A DNA stretch of 64,000 nt from Halopseudomonas salina (GTDB lineage: Bacteria > Pseudomonadota > Gammaproteobacteria > Pseudomonadales > Pseudomonadaceae), in contig NZ_VTTI01000013.1 of NCBI RefSeq assembly GCF_008641105.1, positions 1-64,000 on the forward strand, read 5' to 3'. A model generated the notes under the pieces. It had not been told where the DNA came from. It saw only the letters and a program-made list of their open reading frames with translations, and did not search any database. Shown here one piece after another: positions 8,855 through 18,342 of this stretch. Each line of letters opens with the position of its first letter. Position 1 is the stretch's first letter. The translations under genes and the position numbers were made by a program.

Positions 8855-9810
8855 TGCCCGCTCCCGAATAATGCCAGGGTGCGCAGGCAGCGATCGCGGT
8901 GTTGCACCCCTATACCAGGATCGATGCGCGTCTCACCCACTTGCAGACCATAAGGCTGGCCTGCCTGTTCCAACTGCATGACCCAACCAGCGAGGTGGCT
9001 CAAGCGCTGCTCCATATCGGCACCGGGCGTGTGGGCCAGATCAAGCCAGTGCGTTGTTCCCGCCGGTTCGGCAAAAACCTTGCTGTGCAGGCCCTGGCCG
9101 CGGGAATAAGCCCGCCAGTCCAGGCGCCGGCGCGAGTCGCCGGGCTGATAGTCGCGCAGCCCCTGAAAATCGTCCGTACCTTCGGCCAACAGCTGTTCGG
9201 TTTCCCCCTCCCCTCCAAGGGCCAGCGCCGGAAGTGGCAAACTGATAGCCCGTGGATAGACCAGCACCTGCCAGTCCAGGTCCACAAGGCTCCAGGCAAC
9301 AAACCAGCCAAGCGGATAACGGGTCTCGATTCGCAATCGCCCGGGCTTCAACCACCCACGCTTGCTGCTAGGGTAGTACAGGGTGATGCGCGACTCGCCA
9401 TTGCGCTCTATGTCGATCTGACGTGATTGAGCATCCGGCCAGGAAAACACCAGGGCCTGGTGCTCGTGCCGTGGTGCGAGCAGATTCAGATCAAGGGGCG
9501 CCATTTCTCCGGCAAACACCGGGCTGCTGCCTGCGGCATGTACTTCCAGACTTGCGAGGTTGCGGTACGTGTGGTGTAACGACACCCAGAAGAGACTGCC
9601 CAACAGAAAAGTCACCCCATACACCAGGCTGTTCTGATAGTTGATCGCGCCGATCAACATGATCAGCAGCAGTAGCAGCAGCGCCAGCCCGGCGCGCGTG
9701 GGCACAATGAAGATTTGCCGATGTGACAGGGTCATCCGCGCAGCGGCCGGAATGCGTCTTGTGAGCCATCTGTCGAACAGGCTCCTGGCGCGTTGCTGCA
9801 CGGACTTCAA
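8851..9810 (-). CDS. DUF58 domain protein
   Basis: 319 residues. Two adjacent membrane helices (about 35-58 and 62-80) are followed by a cytosolic region with the DUF58 signature DDFQGLRDYQPGDSRRRLDW near residue 215. DUF58 proteins partner with MoxR AAA+ ATPases, probably as client or adaptor in maturation of envelope proteins. The start I accept is TTG at 9810, which overlaps the moxR stop as TTGA; the next ATG is at residue 26 and would cut into the conserved N-terminus. Confidence 0.9.
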   Translation of the reverse strand: MKSVQQRARSLFDRWLTRRIPAAARMTLSHRQIFIVPTRAGLALLLLLLIMLIGAINYQNSLVYGVTFLLGSLFWVSLHHTYRNLASLEVHAAGSSPVFAGEMAPLDLNLLAPRHEHQALVFSWPDAQSRQIDIERNGESRITLYYPSSKRGWLKPGRLRIETRYPLGWFVAWSLVDLDWQVLVYPRAISLPLPALALGGEGETEQLLAEGTDDFQGLRDYQPGDSRRRLDWRAYSRGQGLHSKVFAEPAGTTHWLDLAHTPGADMEQRLSHLAGWVMQLEQAGQPYGLQVGETRIDPGIGVQHRDRCLRTLALFGSGQ

Positions 9811-10724
9811 ACCGCTTCCACCTCATTCAGCAGCCACTGGGCCAGACCGCCACCGCCGTGGCCTGCCGGATCTTCACTGGCGCGCAGGCGATGGCTGACT
9901 ACCGACGGCAATACGGCCTGCACGTCCTCGGGGATCACGTAGCTGCGATGCTCGAGCATTGCCCAGGCGCGGGACGCGGCCAACAGACCGAGGCTGGCGC
10001 GCGGCGACAGGCCCCAGGCACATACCTGGCTTTCACGGGTGCGGTTAACCAGCCGGAGTATGTAATCAATGATTGCCGGGCTGGCGGTGATCTGCGGCAC
10101 GCTCTCCTGCAGGCTCTTGAGAGTCGCGCGGTCCAGCACCGGCTCCACGCGACCCAGACGGGCATTGCGATCTTCACCCAGGAGCAGCGCTTTCTCGGCG
10201 GCTGGCCCCGGGTAGCCCAGGGACAGGCGCATCAGAAACCGGTCAAGCTGAGACTCGGGCAAGGCATAGGTACCAGCCTGGGACACCGGATTCTGGGTAG
10301 CTATAACAAAAAATGGATCCGGCAGTTTCCGTGTGGCCCCGTCAACCGTCACCTGATACTCCTCCATCGCCTCCAGCAATGCGCTCTGGCTTTTTGGAGT
10401 GGCACGGTTGATTTCATCGGCCAGCACCAACTCGGCAAAAATCGGCCCTGGATGAAAGACAAACTGGGCCGTATTGCGGTCGAAAACCGAGGTGCCGAGA
10501 ATGTCGCCGGGCAGCAGATCGCTGGTGAACTGGATACGCTGATAGCTCATGCCCATGACCCGTGACAAAGCCTGGGAAAGCGTGGTCTTGCCCATACCAG
10601 GCAGGTCTTCGATCAGCAGGTGGCCACGAGCAAGGATGCAGGCTACGGCCAGTTTTACTGCATGCTCCTTCCCCATCACTACCTGATCTACAGCCGCCAG
10701 CGCACGATTCAACACATCCTTCAT
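9807..10724 (-). CDS. MoxR family AAA+ ATPase
   Basis: 305 residues, one AAA+ module. Walker A GMGKTT (about 44-49), Walker B VLADEINRA, sensor 1 ATQNP and a C-terminal lid with a SPRAS sensor-2 region. MoxR ATPases act as chaperones that activate metal- or VWA-containing partners; the partner here is likely DUF58/TgpA encoded just after. First gene of the coupled three-gene operon. The 203-nt gap to the divergent gene at 10928 must hold both promoters; I saw no unambiguous pair there. Confidence 0.92.
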   Translation of the reverse strand: MKDVLNRALAAVDQVVMGKEHAVKLAVACILARGHLLIEDLPGMGKTTLSQALSRVMGMSYQRIQFTSDLLPGDILGTSVFDRNTAQFVFHPGPIFAELVLADEINRATPKSQSALLEAMEEYQVTVDGATRKLPDPFFVIATQNPVSQAGTYALPESQLDRFLMRLSLGYPGPAAEKALLLGEDRNARLGRVEPVLDRATLKSLQESVPQITASPAIIDYILRLVNRTRESQVCAWGLSPRASLGLLAASRAWAMLEHRSYVIPEDVQAVLPSVVSHRLRASEDPAGHGGGGLAQWLLNEVEAV

Positions 10725-10927
10725 GTTCGATCCTTATTCAAAGCTTCTGGGTGCTCAAGGCTACATATAGTCAAGGCATGTTAGGTTTGCTGCCGGCCGG
10801 ATAGAAGGCGCACGCAACGACTTGTAACAGCTTGTCGATTGAACTCACTGCGCCCTGATCCATTCTCAAGCCTTGCACCAGTGAAAGTTCACAGTCAAAA
10901 CTACGTCAAGTTCAGGGATCGTGCACC

Positions 10928-11809
10928 ATGTCCATTCGTTCGGCAAAAATTCTACTGGCTTTGCTGGCAGTTCTCAGCACCGCCTGTTCACCCCTTGCGC
11001 CGGTAAATCTTCTGGTGCCCGATGACACCTACATTTTGTTGCCAGACCAGGCCTACGGTGAGAATGATCGGCAAAAGCTCGATGTCTATATGCCACTGGA
11101 GGGCGTGGCCGAAGCGCCCGTAGTGGTTTTTTTCTATGGCGGCAGCTGGCGGAACGGTGATCGGGCAGATTACGCCTTTGTCGGCGAAGCCCTGGCGTCA
11201 CGCGGCATCATCACCGTGGTAGCTGATTACCGGGTGTATCCGGAGGTCACCTACCCCGCCTTTGTCGAGGACAGCGCCGCAGCGACCGCCTGGGTGCGCA
11301 AACAACAGGATACCTGGCAAACCCGACGCCAACCCTTGTTCGTCATGGGGCACAGCGCAGGGGCCTATAACGCGGCCATGCTCGCCCTGGACGAACGCTG
11401 GCTCGGAGAACACGGCATGAGTCCGCAACATTTGGCTGGATGGATCGGCTTGTCCGGCCCCTATGAATTTCTGCCAATCATCAATCCGGACGTCAAGCCC
11501 ATCTTCCATCATCCCGACACCCCAGAGACGTCCCAGCCCTATTACCATGCCAGGCCTCAGAGCCCACCGGCGCTGTTGATGGCGGCCACACCTGACAAGC
11601 TGGTCGATCCCCAGCGAAACACCGGCCAATTGACCGAAAAGCTGCGCAGCGCGGGGACTGCGGTTGAAACCCATTACTACGAATCACTGCACCATTTGAC
11701 GATCATTGTGGTGATGGCAGACCCGCTGCAATGGTGGGAGCCGGTGGTTGATCAGGTGCAGGAGTTTGTCATGCGTCATTCCAGCTCGTCGTCCGCAGCG
11801 GATTCCTGA
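10928..11809 (+). CDS. Lipoprotein alpha/beta hydrolase (carboxylesterase-like)
   Basis: 293 residues. The lipoprotein signal ends in the lipobox LSTAC (Cys about 19), so the enzyme is probably envelope-anchored. The esterase fold shows the oxyanion segment VVFFYGGSW, nucleophile elbow GHSAGAYNA (Ser about 143), Asp in ATPDKLVDP and His in YESLHHLT. It resembles the BD-FAE/kynurenine-formamidase-like esterases. The substrate is unknown. The last 34 nt overlap the end of the convergent TAXI gene. Confidence 0.85.
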   Translation: MSIRSAKILLALLAVLSTACSPLAPVNLLVPDDTYILLPDQAYGENDRQKLDVYMPLEGVAEAPVVVFFYGGSWRNGDRADYAFVGEALASRGIITVVADYRVYPEVTYPAFVEDSAAATAWVRKQQDTWQTRRQPLFVMGHSAGAYNAAMLALDERWLGEHGMSPQHLAGWIGLSGPYEFLPIINPDVKPIFHHPDTPETSQPYYHARPQSPPALLMAATPDKLVDPQRNTGQLTEKLRSAGTAVETHYYESLHHLTIIVVMADPLQWWEPVVDQVQEFVMRHSSSSSAADS

Positions 11810-13131
11810 GAGCTGGCGCGCATGCTTTCCAAACGGTTAATCATGTAGCGCACGTGTAAATGCAGGCTGTATAGCTCATGGGCATAGGACAGGGGAACAT
11901 CGACCTGGGTCAGCTCATCCTGCAGTCGATGCAAGCGTTCGACCTGCTCCTCAAGCACGCCCTGTATCCGGCCCTGGTGAATAAGCTTGTCGACCTCCCG
12001 CAGCTGGGCATACCAGCGAAATACGCGGGCACGCATACGCCAGCTGTAGATCGGTCCCATGCTGCGCAGCAAAGGCACCATGATGGCGATGAATGGAATC
12101 AGCAACACCACATAGCGATCAACGATTGACGCTATCCAGAACGGCAGATACCGCTGCAGAAAAGGCACGCCCTGGCGATGGTAATAGTCCGCTTCACCAG
12201 TCAGGGTCAGCTCTAGAGGTTTGGCGGCGGGAAAGGCGCCAGCAGGATCGAGCAGGTTGCCCTCACTGAGGACCTCGCGTGATGCTTCCAGCACCAGGGA
12301 AGTCAATGCCGGGTGAAAAGTCTCGTTGGCGATCAGGGTAGCCACGGGCGAAAGCAACTCAAGATCCTGGCGCGGCACGTTGCCAGCGATATCCAGCAAT
12401 CCCTCGGTAACGGTCAGGTGGTCCAGAAAGGTCAACCTGGCCGCGTAGGCTCGCGCCCGTGTGAGGCTCACCAGCTCCAGACCGGGGTCGGATATCAAAC
12501 TGGCTATGCGCTCATTGTCCGCCGGCAGAACAAAGAACGCCGCGTCAAGCTCGCCATTCTGCAGCGCCTCGGCGGCAGCCTTGCCAGGCAATTTCTGCCA
12601 ATTCCCGCCGTCCAGATTCTGGAGCCTGCCCGCATCGCCATGGGCCTCGAACAGACTGCCCACCACGGCCCAGGTGCCGCTGCCTTCGCTGCCAACCGCC
12701 AAACGCTTGCCGTGCAGGTCAGACAGCCGTTCAACCTGCAGACCAGCACGTTGAAAAAGCCACAGGGGCTCATGATACAAGGCAGCCAGGCCTTCGAGCT
12801 TTTTCAACCTGGAGCGCTCTATCAAGCGGGTCGTCCCGCTTTGGATCAACCCCAGCTGCACGTCGGGAGAATCAGCGGTAAGCCGCTCCAGATTATCCAT
12901 TGAGCCGCGGGTGCTGTGCAGCTCCAGCGTCACCCCATCCTCGGCCAGGCGCTCCTTGAGCGCCAGCCCGAACTGGTGATAACCGCCACCCTCACCACCT
13001 GTCACCATTGCGATGTGCCGTGGCGGTGCTGGATCGAGAAAGCGGAACAGCACCCAGATCAACATCGCTACCAGCGGCACAATCCACAGATTGGCGCGTA
13101 CAAATAGCGCGCCCTGCTTCAGCACATTCAT
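11776..13131 (-). CDS. TAXI-family TRAP transporter solute-binding protein
   Basis: 451 residues. An N-terminal membrane anchor (about 13-31) is followed by the TAXI binding fold with MVTGGEGGGYHQFGLAL, VGSEGSGTW and the LDAAFFVLP stretch. After residue 340 come a second hydrophobic segment (VVLLIPFIAIMVPLL) and a helical tail. TAXI proteins normally bind small carboxylates for a TRAP permease, yet no dctQ/dctM-type gene lies near. This C-terminally extended, membrane-anchored form is known as a separate subgroup and may have a sensing or non-transport role (inference). Confidence 0.85.
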   Translation of the reverse strand: MNVLKQGALFVRANLWIVPLVAMLIWVLFRFLDPAPPRHIAMVTGGEGGGYHQFGLALKERLAEDGVTLELHSTRGSMDNLERLTADSPDVQLGLIQSGTTRLIERSRLKKLEGLAALYHEPLWLFQRAGLQVERLSDLHGKRLAVGSEGSGTWAVVGSLFEAHGDAGRLQNLDGGNWQKLPGKAAAEALQNGELDAAFFVLPADNERIASLISDPGLELVSLTRARAYAARLTFLDHLTVTEGLLDIAGNVPRQDLELLSPVATLIANETFHPALTSLVLEASREVLSEGNLLDPAGAFPAAKPLELTLTGEADYYHRQGVPFLQRYLPFWIASIVDRYVVLLIPFIAIMVPLLRSMGPIYSWRMRARVFRWYAQLREVDKLIHQGRIQGVLEEQVERLHRLQDELTQVDVPLSYAHELYSLHLHVRYMINRLESMRASSQESAADDELE

Positions 13132-13198
13132 CCAATTCCCCTGCGCCTGTTTTTTTCAGTCTATACACTGGGTTTGGCCAGGGCGAATCGAGTTCTGA

Positions 13199-14773
13199 TC
13201 AGTTGATGTCGCCCGGAACGTCATGACCCAGTTCAAGATCTGCCCGATCGCGCCAGGTTTCGCCCAGCTCCGCCTTGACCGATACACCCAGATCCTTGAA
13301 GTCATTGACCTGTTTCACAAGGTTGCCACGCCCACCAACCAACTGATCACAGGCCTTCTGATAGGCATCAGACGCCTTTTCCAGACTCTTGCCGATGCCA
13401 TCCATGCTCCCCAGAAAGGTGCGCAGCTTGTCGTGCACCTTGGCAGCCCGCTCGGCGAGCTCTGCGGTGTGGCGATTCTGATCCTCGAAGCGCCACAACT
13501 GGCGAACGATATTGAGACTGGTCAGCAAGGTAGTGGGCGTGGCGACCAGCACGTTCTGCTCGATGGCTTTCTGAAACAGAGTCTCATCAGCCCTGAGCGC
13601 CTCGACAAAGGCAGATTCGATCGGAATGAACATGAAAACCATCTCCGGCGCGTTCAAGCCGGGCAAATCAAAGTAGTTGCGATCAGACAGCTCACGAATG
13701 CGCTGGCCGATGGCCTGCACGTGCTCGGCCAGGGCGATGCGGCGCTCGCTATCGTCCTCGCTGTTGATATATCGCGTGTAGGCGTTGAGTGACACCTTCG
13801 CGTCGATGATCAGATGCTTTTCCTGGGGCAGGTAGACCAGCACATCCGGACGCTGACGCTGGCCTTCGCTGTTGGTCATGCTCACTTCGCGCTTGAAATC
13901 CTTGCCTGCCACCAGCCCTGAACGTTCCAGCACGTTCTCCAGGATCAGCTCGCCCCAGTTGCCCTGGGTTTTCTTCTGTCCACGCAAAGCCGTGCTCAGA
14001 TCATGGGCTTCCTGGGTAATCTGCCGGTTGAGCTCCTTGAGGTGGTTGAGCTCACTGGCCAGGGTCGCCTGTTGCTGCGTGTCCTTGTGGTGTATGTCCT
14101 CGACCTTGAGGCGAAATTGGTCGATCTGCTCACGGAAGGGTTTGAGCAGGTTATCCAGGGACTGCTGGCTCTGTTGCGAGAATGCCTGCCCCTTGGCTTC
14201 GAATATCCGGCTGGCGAGCTGTTCGAACTCCAGTTTGAGCTGGTCGCGACTGTCCTTGAGCAACTGCTGTTGCTCGGTAAAATGCTGCTGACGGTGTTCG
14301 AGGGTATTCTGCAAGGTGGAATGCTCAATCCCCAGAGCCTCATGGCTGGCCTGCAATTCCTGCAGTCGAGCGTTGAACGCATCACGCTCCTGTTTAACCG
14401 ATTCCAACTGGCGGCTCTGCTCCTCGCCAAGCGTCTGGGCTTTTTCAGCCCGCACCTGCCAGTCATGGGCCTGCCGCTCCAGCTCACTTTGTCGCGTTTG
14501 GCCCTGCCGGTGTTGTTCGCGCAGGGATTCGACATTTTCGTGCAGATGTTCGAGACGTACCTGGAGTCCCGCGCGTTCACTGTGCTGTTGATGCGCTTCA
14601 AGCTGCAGTTGCTGGCAGAGCTCGCGCTGTTGCTCGGTTTGGCGCCGAGCCTCTTCGAGCTCGCGTTGCAGGCCTGCCTGGCGGCGCACCTGTAGCCATG
14701 CCGTCAACGCCCAGCCCAGCAACAGCACTGCACTGACAATAGCCAACTGAATCTGCGCGTCGGTTAGGGGCAT
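13199..14773 (-). CDS. rmuC: DNA recombination protein RmuC
   Basis: 524 residues. An N-terminal membrane helix (about 8-28) is followed by a long coiled coil (about 30-210, rich in Gln, Glu, Arg) and the RmuC nuclease-like domain (about 225-480) with NWGELILENVLE, RPDVLVYLP and HLIIDAKVSL. RmuC limits DNA inversion and rearrangement. ATG 14773 is preferred because AAGGAGAAATATCA precedes it. Single gene, with a TAXI gene downstream on the same strand. Confidence 0.93.
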   Translation of the reverse strand: MPLTDAQIQLAIVSAVLLLGWALTAWLQVRRQAGLQRELEEARRQTEQQRELCQQLQLEAHQQHSERAGLQVRLEHLHENVESLREQHRQGQTRQSELERQAHDWQVRAEKAQTLGEEQSRQLESVKQERDAFNARLQELQASHEALGIEHSTLQNTLEHRQQHFTEQQQLLKDSRDQLKLEFEQLASRIFEAKGQAFSQQSQQSLDNLLKPFREQIDQFRLKVEDIHHKDTQQQATLASELNHLKELNRQITQEAHDLSTALRGQKKTQGNWGELILENVLERSGLVAGKDFKREVSMTNSEGQRQRPDVLVYLPQEKHLIIDAKVSLNAYTRYINSEDDSERRIALAEHVQAIGQRIRELSDRNYFDLPGLNAPEMVFMFIPIESAFVEALRADETLFQKAIEQNVLVATPTTLLTSLNIVRQLWRFEDQNRHTAELAERAAKVHDKLRTFLGSMDGIGKSLEKASDAYQKACDQLVGGRGNLVKQVNDFKDLGVSVKAELGETWRDRADLELGHDVPGDIN

Positions 14774-14876
14774 TGATATTTCTCCTTGTCTGATGGCGCG
14801 CATTATCCCGGTTTACTCACTGCTTTGTAACCTTTGCACCAGAGCCCAACACGACTGTCGCTGAATCCGGGGGAGC

Positions 14877-14897
14877 CTTCCCCCCCATTAGGGGGGT
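14877..14897 (+). promoter_or_regulatory. C6/G6 palindromic operator upstream of the DUF1302 gene
   Basis: Near-palindrome fitting TTCYCCCCCAWYAGGGGGG. The same element occurs at 24266-24286 before the hydrolase/alcohol dehydrogenase operon: 18 of 21 positions are identical when both are read toward their genes. Exactly 22 bp after it lies TAGTGT (14920-14925), a candidate -10, so the element covers the -35 region, as expected for an activator. I infer binding by the LAL-type regulator encoded at 18343-21084. Nothing else was recognised in 14774-15037. Confidence 0.65.
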
Positions 14898-15037
14898 ACA
14901 TCACGACCATACAGGCGACTAGTGTCGTAAGGAGTGCGGTGGCCTGCATGGCGGGCCATCAGGAAGGCTGAACATAAAGCCAGCATGCACTTGCCAAGGG
15001 TTCCCAATAACAACAAGCGCCCGGCGCGAGGAATACC

Positions 15038-16852
15038 ATGACTAGAACAACAAAAACGCAAAGCTTCAATGTCTTGCTCAAGCCATTGACCGTGGCTGTA
15101 GCAATAGCCCTTTCCCTACCCGCCCATGCAGCCCGATTTGATCTCGGCGAAATACAGGGCCAGTTCGATTCACAGATGTCGGTAGGCACCAGCATTGGCA
15201 CCAGCGACATCGACGACGATCTGATCTGGGTCAACAACGGAGGCAAAGCCAACGCCGCCAACTCCGATGATGGCCGCCTGAACTTCAAGAAAGGCGAACC
15301 CTTCTCGACCATTTTCAAAGCCACCCATGACCTCTCATTGCAATACGAGAATACCGGCGTGTTTGTGCGGGGCAAATACTGGTATGACTTCGAAACCAAG
15401 GACGGCAGTCGCGAACTCTATGATGTCAATGATAGCGGACGTCGCCAGGCAGCCAAGTCATCCGGCGGCCAGATTCTGGATGCTTTCATCTATCACAACT
15501 ACAACATCGGTAACCTGCCAGGCTCCGTTCGCGTAGGCAAGCAGGTGGTCAGTTGGGGTGAAAGTACCTTCATTCAGAACAGCGTAAACAGTATCAACCC
15601 GATTGACGTAGCGGCATTCCGCCGCCCGGGCGCCGAGATCAAGGAAGGCCTGATTCCGGTCAACATGCTTTTTGTTTCCCAGAGTCTGACCGACAACCTG
15701 GGTATGGAAGCCTTCTACCAGCTCGAATGGGATCCCACCGTACTGGACAACTGTGGCACCTTCTTCTCGTTTACCGACTCGGTGGCCAAGGGTTGCGGTC
15801 AGGTAGGTATTGGCGGCTCTCAAGCAGCAGCAAACTCACCGCTGAACCCCTTCGCTTACGTACCGCGAACCAAAAATCGGGAAGCAAGTGATAGCGGTCA
15901 GTTTGGTGTTGCCTTCCGTTTGTACGTAGACAGTCTCAACCAGACCGAATTCGGCCTGTTCGCGATGAACTATCACAGCCGTAATCCGGTATTCAGTACT
16001 ACCGCTGGCACGGGCGCTGCTAATCCGGGCGGCTTCGGTTTCAACAATGATACCAATGCTTGGGAGATCCCGGTCGACGCCGCTTATTACATCGAGTACC
16101 CAGAGGATATCCGGCTTTATGGGGTCAGCTTCCAGACTAACCTGGGCGGCATGTCAGTATCGGGTGAAGTCAGCTATCGCCCTAATCAGCCACTGCAGAT
16201 CAGCACGAACGATCTGGTAGGTGCTGCACTTGGCGCGGCTGGCAATCCGGTTTCTCCAGTCAACTCCCAGGGTGTGGGCGGATCCGTATTCGGCGTACCG
16301 GCAGCCCCGGGCACTGACCTGCCGGGCTACAAGCGTATGCCCGTCACCCAGGCACAAGTCACCGTTATCAACTTCATTGACAACGTCTGGGGCGCTGACC
16401 GTCTGACCATGGTGGGTGAAGTGGGTTACAACCACATCGGGGGTATCAAGAGCAGCCCCACCGAGCTGCGTTTTGGCCGTGATTCGCTCTACGGCTCCGG
16501 CGAACTGCCGATACCCGGTCTGTGTGAAACAGCGCTCAACGCCTCCCAACCCAAATACTGCAACGACGAAGGTTTCTACACGCAGCATTCCTGGGGCCTG
16601 CGCACCGTGGCATCACTCGAGTACCGTGGCTTTGCAGGTGTTCAACTGACACCCAACGTCGCCTTTGCCTGGGACGTGGAGGGCTATGGCCCGAACTTCA
16701 ACGAAGGATCAAAGGCCGCCAGCATCGGCCTGAATGCCCTGTATAACAACAAATACAACGCCAGCATCAATTACACGAACTTCTTCGATGGCGATTACAA
16801 CGCCATGGTCGATCGTGACTTTATTGCGCTGAGCGTTGGTGCGAACTTCTGA
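15038..16852 (+). CDS. DUF1302 family outer-membrane protein
   Basis: 604 residues with a signal peptide (residues 1-31, ending AHA) and alternating beta-strand sequence ending in an aromatic residue (ALSVGANF), which suits an outer-membrane barrel. VGKQVVSWGESTFIQNSVN and the N-terminal FDLGEIQGQFDSQMSVG are hallmarks of DUF1302. DUF1302 and DUF1329 genes are commonly paired and occur in gene clusters for hydrophobic compounds; transport has been proposed but is not established. The gene is followed 17 nt later by the DUF1329 gene. Confidence 0.88.
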   Translation: MTRTTKTQSFNVLLKPLTVAVAIALSLPAHAARFDLGEIQGQFDSQMSVGTSIGTSDIDDDLIWVNNGGKANAANSDDGRLNFKKGEPFSTIFKATHDLSLQYENTGVFVRGKYWYDFETKDGSRELYDVNDSGRRQAAKSSGGQILDAFIYHNYNIGNLPGSVRVGKQVVSWGESTFIQNSVNSINPIDVAAFRRPGAEIKEGLIPVNMLFVSQSLTDNLGMEAFYQLEWDPTVLDNCGTFFSFTDSVAKGCGQVGIGGSQAAANSPLNPFAYVPRTKNREASDSGQFGVAFRLYVDSLNQTEFGLFAMNYHSRNPVFSTTAGTGAANPGGFGFNNDTNAWEIPVDAAYYIEYPEDIRLYGVSFQTNLGGMSVSGEVSYRPNQPLQISTNDLVGAALGAAGNPVSPVNSQGVGGSVFGVPAAPGTDLPGYKRMPVTQAQVTVINFIDNVWGADRLTMVGEVGYNHIGGIKSSPTELRFGRDSLYGSGELPIPGLCETALNASQPKYCNDEGFYTQHSWGLRTVASLEYRGFAGVQLTPNVAFAWDVEGYGPNFNEGSKAASIGLNALYNNKYNASINYTNFFDGDYNAMVDRDFIALSVGANF

Positions 16853-16869
16853 CCTGGATGGAGAACAAT

Positions 16870-18243
16870 ATGAAAGTAATCAAGAACCTGGGTCGCCAAA
16901 CCTTTGCCGTGCTTGCTTTGAGCAGCCTGGCAATGGCGGTATCGGCGGCAGTATCGGTTGAAGAGGCAGCGACACTGCAAACAACGCTCACGCCCATGGG
17001 CGCCGAGCGCGCGGGTAACGCCGAGGGCACTATTCCAGAATGGACTGGCGGCCTGCCAACCGATGCAGCATCCGTAAGCGAGAACGGCTTTTTCTCGGAC
17101 CCCTTTGCTGATGATCAGAAGCTGTTCACCGTCACGGCAGACAACGTAGAGCAATATGCTGACCAGATCAGCCCCGGCCAGTTGGCCATGTTTGCCCGCT
17201 ATCCCGAGACCTATCGCATGCACGTTTATCCGTCGCGGCGCAGTAACACCGTGCCGGATGAAGTGTTCGCAGCAGTGGCGCGCAACGCAGTCAATACCGT
17301 GACAGTGGAAGGTGGCAACGGCCTGGAGAATTTTGACACCGCCTACCCTTTCCCGATCCCCAAAACGGGTGTCGAGGCGGTATGGAACCATATTACCCGC
17401 TACCGCGGTGGCAGCTTCAGCCGCACCATCGCACAGGCCACGCCGCAGGCGAACGGCTCCAATACCATGGTGGTATTCAAGGATGAATTTACCTTTGCAA
17501 CGGCACTGACTGATTACAACGCACAAACCAACCCTAATCTGATGTTCTATTTTACCCAGCGCGTTCTCTCGCCTTCGCGTCTGGCCGGTGACGTATTACT
17601 GGTGCACGAGTTTATCAACCAGGTCAAGGAACCGCGTCTGGCATGGATCTATAACGCCGGCCAGCGTCGCGTGCGCCGGGCTCCCCAGGTGGCCTATGAC
17701 GGTCCAGCCTTCGGCTCAGACGGCACCAGAACCTCCGACAATTACGACTTCTACAATGGCGCGCCAGATCGCTACAACTGGAAGCTCATTGGCAAGCGCG
17801 AGATGCTGATTCCGTACAACAACTACAAGATCGCTTCGCCGGATATCAAGTACGACCAGATTATCCAGGCCGGCCATATCAATCAGGACCTTGTGCGCTA
17901 CGAAAAGCACCGCGTATGGGAGGTCGAGGCCACTCTGCGAGAAGGCCAGCGCCATGTTTACGCCAAACGTCACTTTTTCATCAACGAGGATAACTGGCAA
18001 GTGGCGGCTCTGGATCACTACGACGGTCGTGGCGGCCTCTGGCGTGTAGCAGAAGCTATCGCCTTGCAGCGTTACGACGAAAAGATCCCCAGCTATGCAG
18101 TCGAAACCCTGTATGACCTTCAGAACGGCCGCTATGTGGCACTGGGCATGACCAACGAAGAGCGTGAGAACTACGACACCAACTTCGAGGCATCGTCCGC
18201 CGATTACACCCCCAACGCCCTGCGCGCCTCGGGTATCCGCTAG
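16870..18243 (+). CDS. DUF1329 family periplasmic protein
   Basis: 457 residues with a signal peptide (about 1-28, ending VSA). DUF1329 is related to LolA/LolB-type lipid carriers and usually sits beside DUF1302, as here. Typical parts are NAEGTIPEWTGGL near the N-terminus, MVVFKDEFTFAT, YNAGQRRVRRAP and the Asp/Tyr-rich SDNYDFYNGAPDRY. The ATG at 16870 has GGAGAACAAT before it; an upstream ATG at 16858 overlaps the SD and is less likely. Probable role: shuttling a hydrophobic ligand across the periplasm with the DUF1302 barrel (inference). Confidence 0.88.
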   Translation: MKVIKNLGRQTFAVLALSSLAMAVSAAVSVEEAATLQTTLTPMGAERAGNAEGTIPEWTGGLPTDAASVSENGFFSDPFADDQKLFTVTADNVEQYADQISPGQLAMFARYPETYRMHVYPSRRSNTVPDEVFAAVARNAVNTVTVEGGNGLENFDTAYPFPIPKTGVEAVWNHITRYRGGSFSRTIAQATPQANGSNTMVVFKDEFTFATALTDYNAQTNPNLMFYFTQRVLSPSRLAGDVLLVHEFINQVKEPRLAWIYNAGQRRVRRAPQVAYDGPAFGSDGTRTSDNYDFYNGAPDRYNWKLIGKREMLIPYNNYKIASPDIKYDQIIQAGHINQDLVRYEKHRVWEVEATLREGQRHVYAKRHFFINEDNWQVAALDHYDGRGGLWRVAEAIALQRYDEKIPSYAVETLYDLQNGRYVALGMTNEERENYDTNFEASSADYTPNALRASGIR

Positions 18244-18246
18244 AAA

Positions 18247-18284
18247 AAAACCGCCGCTCCGGTCATGCCGGGCGGCGGTTTATT
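18247..18284. terminator. Terminator between DUF1329 gene and LAL regulator
   Basis: Stem AACCGCCGC / GCGGCGGTT with a 14-nt loop, A-rich before and T-rich after, directly after the DUF1329 stop. It can work in both directions and separates the two convergent units. Confidence 0.75.
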
Positions 18285-18342
18285 TACCCGAAAAGTACAA
18301 CGCCTCTTCTGCACAGGCTCCCTGCCCGTCCTGCAAATCCCC

